A stretch of 18,802 nt of DNA from Lachnoclostridium sp. UBA6475 (GTDB lineage: Bacteria; Bacillota; Clostridia; Lachnospirales; Lachnospiraceae), in the NCBI GenBank assembly GCA_002435545.1, contig DJNB01000167.1, positions 1-18,802 of the forward strand. Reading direction: 5' to 3'. Shown here piece after piece: positions 15,201 through 18,802 of this stretch. The position numbers and the translations under genes were made by a program. The notes under the pieces were generated by a model, which saw only the letters and a list, made by a program, of their open reading frames with translations, was not told the DNA's origin and did not search any database. Every line of letters begins with the position of its first letter. The first letter of the stretch is position 1.

Positions 15201-16098
15201 TGTATTTTTATATAGTATCCGTCAGGGGTTAAAGAGCATGCGGAAAAACAGGATGTTTACGATCGCATCCATCAGTACGATGGCGGCGTGCCTGTTTTTA
15301 TTTGGTATGTTTTATTTTATTGTGGGAAATTTCAGCCATATGATCAAAGAGGTTGAGAGTTCCGTGGGAATTACCGTCTTTTTTGAAGAGGGAGCTTCCC
15401 AGACACAGATCGATTCGATTGGAGAGGCCATTAAGTCACGGGATGAAGTGGATCACATTGAATTTGTATCCGCAGAACAGGCATGGAAACAATTTGTATC
15501 AGAGAATTTTAAAGAAAATCCGGATCTGGTAGATAGTTTTGCCGGGGATAATCCTTTGGCGGATTCGGCTTCTTACCAGGTCTATGTAAAAGATATTTCC
15601 AAACAGGACGAACTGGCTTCTTATATCAAAGGAATTGCAGGAGTGCGGCTGGTAAAACAGTCGGCAGATGCAGCCAAAAGCCTTACCAATGCCAGCCGTC
15701 TGGTAAGTTATATTTCCATCGCGATCATTGTTATCTTGCTTGCCGTGTCGATCTTCCTGATTCAATCGACAATATCCACCGGAATTACGGTGCGCCGGGC
15801 AGAAATTGGAATTATGAGACTGATGGGGGCTTCGGATTTTTTTATCCGTGCACCGTTTATCGTGGAAGGCGTTGTGATCGGACTGATTGGCGCAGTTATT
15901 CCGCTGGTTATCCTTTTGGTCAGTTATTCTTCGATCATACAATATATAAAGACAAAATTTGATGTAATTTCAAGCTGGATGACATTTTTACCGGTGGGTA
16001 CTATATTTAGTGCCTTGATTCCATTGTGTCTGCTCATTGGAATCGGAGTAGGTTTTGTTGGCAGTTTCTTTACGGTACGTAAACATTTGGATATTTAA
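15187..16098 (+). CDS. ftsX: FtsX, membrane subunit of FtsEX
   Basis: A 303-residue inner membrane protein with four hydrophobic segments (about 24-47, 172-195, 222-245, 268-297). A large extracellular domain lies between the first two (about 48-170), as in FtsX, which binds wall-hydrolase partners there. The cytoplasmic stretch TVRRAEIGIMRLMGAS (201-216) is the family signature that couples to FtsE. A longer frame from GTG 15142 is in frame but inside ftsE; ATG 15187 has AAGGTGG 8 bases ahead and gives a normal length. It ends 14 bases before the M23 gene, the likely partner. Confidence 0.95.
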   Translation: MRGISVFLYSIRQGLKSMRKNRMFTIASISTMAACLFLFGMFYFIVGNFSHMIKEVESSVGITVFFEEGASQTQIDSIGEAIKSRDEVDHIEFVSAEQAWKQFVSENFKENPDLVDSFAGDNPLADSASYQVYVKDISKQDELASYIKGIAGVRLVKQSADAAKSLTNASRLVSYISIAIIVILLAVSIFLIQSTISTGITVRRAEIGIMRLMGASDFFIRAPFIVEGVVIGLIGAVIPLVILLVSYSSIIQYIKTKFDVISSWMTFLPVGTIFSALIPLCLLIGIGVGFVGSFFTVRKHLDI

Positions 16099-16112
16099 AG
16101 GGGGATACGGTC

Positions 16113-17423
16113 ATGAAAAGGAAAATTTTTACAATGTGTTTCGCTTTAACGCTTGTGGCGGCCTGTGGTCTGTCGGGATTGAGACAGCCTACGCATGCCG
16201 AAGAAAGCACGACAACGGATTATGATCAGCAGATTCGCCAGGCAGAAGAAGAAAAAAAGAAGGCAGAAGGACATCTTGAAAATCTGGAAGAAGATTTAAA
16301 AGAGCTGGAAAAGAGCAAAGACGATATTTTAAAATATGTAAAAAAGACGGACCAAAAAATTGAAAAATTAGCCGATACGATTGACGGTTTAAAAAAGCAG
16401 ATTAAGAAGTCGCGAAAAGAATTGGCTGACATTCAGGAAGAATGTTCGAGACTGCAGGAAAAACAAAAAGAGCAGTATGAAATCATGAAAAAGCGAATAA
16501 AATATATGTATGAAAACGGAGAAGAAGGTTACGCGGAGGCAATTTTTGGAGCTTCGAGTTTTGCAGATTTTCTGAGCCGTTCCGAATATGTACAAAAGAT
16601 TTCCGAATACGATGCGAATGTATTTGAAGAATATTCTAAGAGAATGACCGAAATTGAGCATACGCAAAGCCTGATGGAAGCAAAAGTGGATGAAATCTGC
16701 AGTCTTCAGGACGAGGCAGTGGCGGATCAGGATTCCCTCAAAAAATTGAAAAAGAGCAAAAAGGATGAGGTGAAAAAATTAGATTCTGCCATATCGGTAA
16801 CCGATAAGCGGGTAAAGACGTTTAATGAACAGGTTGCAAAACAGGAACAGAAAGTAGAAGCACTTCTTTTGCAAAAACAGCAGGAAATCCAGCGCAAAGA
16901 AGCAGAAGCCGCACAAAAGGCGGCGGAAGCCCAAAAAGCACAGCAGGGAAGCGATACCGGCAATGCCGGAAATACATCAACGGATGGTGCAGATCCGGTA
17001 ACTTCGAACGATTCTTATGCAGCAAATACGGGAGAACTGCGCTGGCCGTTAAAGGTGTCCGGTAAAATTTCTTCCAAATTTGGCAACAGAACCAGTCCTA
17101 CGGCAGGAGCGAGCACATATCACAAAGGAATTGATATTTCGGTATCATCCGGAACTCCGATCGTTGCTTCCGGCGCGGGTACGGTGGTTACGGCAACGTA
17201 TAGTTCCACTGCCGGAAATTACATTATGATCTATCATGGAAATAGTCTGTATACCGTGTATATGCACTGTTCGAAACTGTCTGTTAAGGTCGGTGATACG
17301 GTAAAACAAGGCGATGTAATCGGAAACGTAGGATCAACGGGAATATCGACCGGAGCGCATCTTCATTTCGGCGTTACCGTAAACGGAAACTACGTAGATC
17401 CGTTTAATTATGTAAGTCAATAA
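16113..17423 (+). CDS. Coiled-coil M23 peptidoglycan endopeptidase, likely FtsEX effector
   Basis: A 436-residue exported protein. The N-terminus is a signal region (1-30). Cleavage is uncertain: VAAC at 15-18 fits a lipobox, while THAE (27-30) fits ordinary cleavage. Residues about 37-275 are a long charged coiled coil, with the YMYENG (131-136) and SFADFLSRSEYV (149-160) stretches common in FtsX-binding PcsB-type proteins. After a Ser/Gly/Thr-rich linker (276-308), the M23 LytM domain (310-432) has H337 and D341 (YHKGID), H385 (MHCS), H416 and H418 (GAHLHF). The metal and catalytic residues are all present, so unlike E. coli EnvC it should cut peptide cross-bridges itself. ATG 16113 follows AAGGGGGAT. 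It sits directly after ftsX, the basis for naming it the effector. Confidence 0.9.
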   Translation: MKRKIFTMCFALTLVAACGLSGLRQPTHAEESTTTDYDQQIRQAEEEKKKAEGHLENLEEDLKELEKSKDDILKYVKKTDQKIEKLADTIDGLKKQIKKSRKELADIQEECSRLQEKQKEQYEIMKKRIKYMYENGEEGYAEAIFGASSFADFLSRSEYVQKISEYDANVFEEYSKRMTEIEHTQSLMEAKVDEICSLQDEAVADQDSLKKLKKSKKDEVKKLDSAISVTDKRVKTFNEQVAKQEQKVEALLLQKQQEIQRKEAEAAQKAAEAQKAQQGSDTGNAGNTSTDGADPVTSNDSYAANTGELRWPLKVSGKISSKFGNRTSPTAGASTYHKGIDISVSSGTPIVASGAGTVVTATYSSTAGNYIMIYHGNSLYTVYMHCSKLSVKVGDTVKQGDVIGNVGSTGISTGAHLHFGVTVNGNYVDPFNYVSQ

Positions 17424-17431
17424 TAGCAAAC

Positions 17432-17467
17432 ACAGCCTGGACGATTGCGGTTTCAGGCTGTTTTACG
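17432..17467 (+). terminator. Short hairpin between the M23 gene and the protease gene, possible partial terminator
   Basis: ACAGCCTG (17432-17439) pairs with CAGGCTGT (17454-17461) across a 14-base loop, and TTTT follows. The stem is 8 bases and the T-run short, so read-through into the S41 gene is likely. Confidence 0.45.
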
Positions 17468-17495
17468 ACAATAAATGGCATAGGAGAGCTTGAAA

Positions 17496-18710
17496 ATGAA
17501 AGAAAAAAAGGAAAAAAAAGAAAGAATTATCACAAGTGATCTCGTAATGGGCATATTGTGTGGTATCGTGCTTACTTTGTTAGTGCTGTCGGGACTTCGC
17601 TTTTTTGGAATTCATATTCTTCCGGCAGGAAACGCAACGACACAGGCCTACAATAAGACAAAATATATTGAAAAATGCATTGACTCGTATTATCAGGGCG
17701 ATTATACCGATGAGGAACTTGCGAATGGAGCGGCCAAAGGGATGGTTGCTGCATTGGGAGATAAATATTCCGCGTATTACACACAAAGCGAATACGATGA
17801 GGTGATGAGTGGGATCAATGGTTCTTATGTCGGCATTGGTGTTACGTTAAAACAGCTTGACGATGGAAAGATACAGGTTGAAAAAGTATCGGATGACGGC
17901 CCAGCAAAGAAAGCAGGGATGCAGGTCGGCGATGTCTTTCAAACGGTAAACGGTACGGATATTACCGGAAAAAGTCTGAGTGATGTTGTGGCGATGGTAA
18001 AAACCCAGAACAATGAAGGAAAGAATATCGAGATCAAAGTGCTTCGTACCGATGAAGACAATAAGCAGGAGACGGTTACGCTGCAGCTGGTCTGCGAGAA
18101 AATAAATGTCGTTTCGGTTGAAGATAAACAGATCGGACAGACCGGGTATATAAAAGTGACAGAATTTGACAATGAAACCGACGATCAGTTTTCAAAAGCG
18201 GTTTCAAAATATGAAAAAGAAGATATCAAAGGACTTGTAATCGATGTAAGGGACAATGGCGGCGGTTCTCTTGAATCGGCCATCAATATGTTGAACCGAT
18301 TGCTGCCAAAGGGCGATCTTATTACGGAAAAGAGCAAAAAAGAAGGAGATAAGACATATTACTCGGACGATAAGGAGAGTTATGACAAGCCGATCGTTGT
18401 ATTGATCAACGGCAACAGTGCCAGTGCCTCGGAAGTGTTCTCAGGTACACTAAAGACGCGGGGAGCCGCGACTCTGATCGGAACAAAAAGTTTTGTCAAA
18501 GGTATTGTTCAGACCGTCTTTTCGTTGAAAAATGCCTGCGGTGGTGGAATTAAATTAACAACCGCCAAATACTACCTTCCGAATGGAGAATGTATTCATC
18601 AAAAGGGCATTACACCGGATGAAACGATAGAATATGAGAAAAAGGATACAGATACAGAAAACGACGATACACAGCTACAGCGTGCACTTCAGATCATAGA
18701 AGCAGAATAA
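17496..18710 (+). CDS. S41 C-terminal processing protease (CtpA/CtpB type)
   Basis: A 404-residue protease with a short Lys/Glu-rich cytoplasmic tail (1-12) and one membrane segment (about 14-37), the rest outside the cell. Residues about 50-105 form the N-terminal cap, with a DKYSAYYT turn; 108-190 is a PDZ domain starting NGSYVGIG; then the S41 core. Catalytic Ser308 is in NSASASE (307-313), the Lys335 partner in SFVKGIVQ (332-339), and DNGGGSLE (253-260) is the conserved loop. A family Gly before the Lys is Val here, which is minor. ATG 17496 lies 7 bases after AGGAGAG; a TTG at 17490 would add two residues. Gram-negatives often place CtpA-type proteases next to EnvC-like genes, so a role in trimming or limiting wall hydrolases is plausible but inferred. 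Confidence 0.93.
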   Translation: MKEKKEKKERIITSDLVMGILCGIVLTLLVLSGLRFFGIHILPAGNATTQAYNKTKYIEKCIDSYYQGDYTDEELANGAAKGMVAALGDKYSAYYTQSEYDEVMSGINGSYVGIGVTLKQLDDGKIQVEKVSDDGPAKKAGMQVGDVFQTVNGTDITGKSLSDVVAMVKTQNNEGKNIEIKVLRTDEDNKQETVTLQLVCEKINVVSVEDKQIGQTGYIKVTEFDNETDDQFSKAVSKYEKEDIKGLVIDVRDNGGGSLESAINMLNRLLPKGDLITEKSKKEGDKTYYSDDKESYDKPIVVLINGNSASASEVFSGTLKTRGAATLIGTKSFVKGIVQTVFSLKNACGGGIKLTTAKYYLPNGECIHQKGITPDETIEYEKKDTDTENDDTQLQRALQIIEAE

Positions 18711-18724
18711 AGGAGGAAGAGAGG

Positions 18725-18802
18725 ATGAACGAGTTAGCACAGCATATGGTAGACACCGTAAAGGAATGGCAGTGTAAAATTGGTGTGCGGAAGGAGAAAA
18801 TG
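18725..18802 (+). CDS. Start of an unidentified gene, cut by the window end (possibly DUF3877)
   Basis: An open frame of 26 codons from ATG 18725, with AGGAGG at 18712-18717 and 7 bases between. It starts 14 bases after the protease stop, so it is probably in the same transcript. The visible residues, with a KEWQCKIGVRKEKM pattern, look like the N-terminus of a small cytoplasmic protein. They faintly recall the uncharacterised DUF3877 family, but that is a guess from very few residues. Confidence 0.5.
   Translation, partial: MNELAQHMVDTVKEWQCKIGVRKEKM

Noticed and set aside
1..18802. tRNA, rRNA, CRISPR array, insertion sequence, prophage or riboswitch
   Set aside because: No cloverleaf, repeat-spacer pattern, transposase or integrase motif, or conserved leader was visible on either strand.

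Overview
The window looks like ordinary chromosome of an anaerobic, low-to-moderate GC Firmicute, most likely a gut-type Lachnospiraceae (Clostridia). The basis is purine-rich Shine-Dalgarno sites (AGGAGG/AAAGGA), sigma-A-like TATAAT promoters, a trimeric NADH-linked [FeFe]-hydrogenase, a lone MsmX-type sugar ATPase, a CdaR-type regulator, and Gram-positive envelope genes (TagF-like, YfhO, LCP-like, TagA-like). I see no IS elements, phage genes, tRNA, rRNA or CRISPR. Nothing suggests recent transfer, and no gene-free stretch exceeds about 210 bases.

Layout on the + strand. (1) 2-4022: the 3' part of a TagF-like protein whose usual catalytic motifs are not visible, then a yfhO membrane protein; both probably act on wall or lipid-linked glycopolymers. 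(2) 4011-8246: a strong promoter overlapping the yfhO end drives hydC-hydB-hydA, an electron-bifurcating-type hydrogenase, ending in a symmetric hairpin shared with the convergent gene. (3) 8276-9007, minus strand: an FabG-fold reductase with features of the EF-P 5-aminopentanone reductase (YmfI). (4) 9114-11980: a good promoter drives an LCP-like/LytR_C membrane protein, a TagA/WecG-like protein and a YitT transporter-like protein; the first two appear to have lost key catalytic residues. (5) 12111-13280: msmX, with a distinct codon style suggesting high expression, followed by a hairpin. (6) 13299-18710: a CdaR-type regulator followed closely by ftsE, ftsX, a coiled-coil M23 endopeptidase and a CtpA-type protease, a divisome/wall-hydrolysis module. 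The first bases of a further small gene close the window.

How the genes fit together. Most are housekeeping: hydrogen metabolism, sugar uptake energy and cell-wall separation at division. FtsE/FtsX probably control the M23 enzyme, whose metal and catalytic residues are intact, and the S41 protease may process or remove envelope proteins. The least explained part is the envelope set with apparently inactive enzymes: a TagF-like protein without its histidines, an LCP-like domain without its arginine, and a TagA-like fold without its aspartate. The last two sit side by side in one transcription unit. This is the best candidate here for undescribed biology. It rests on motif comparison from memory and needs structural and profile searches.

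Several starts were moved from the longest possible frame to an internal codon with a better ribosome-binding site (hydC, hydB, hydA, the reductase, cdaR-like, ftsE, ftsX, ctpA).
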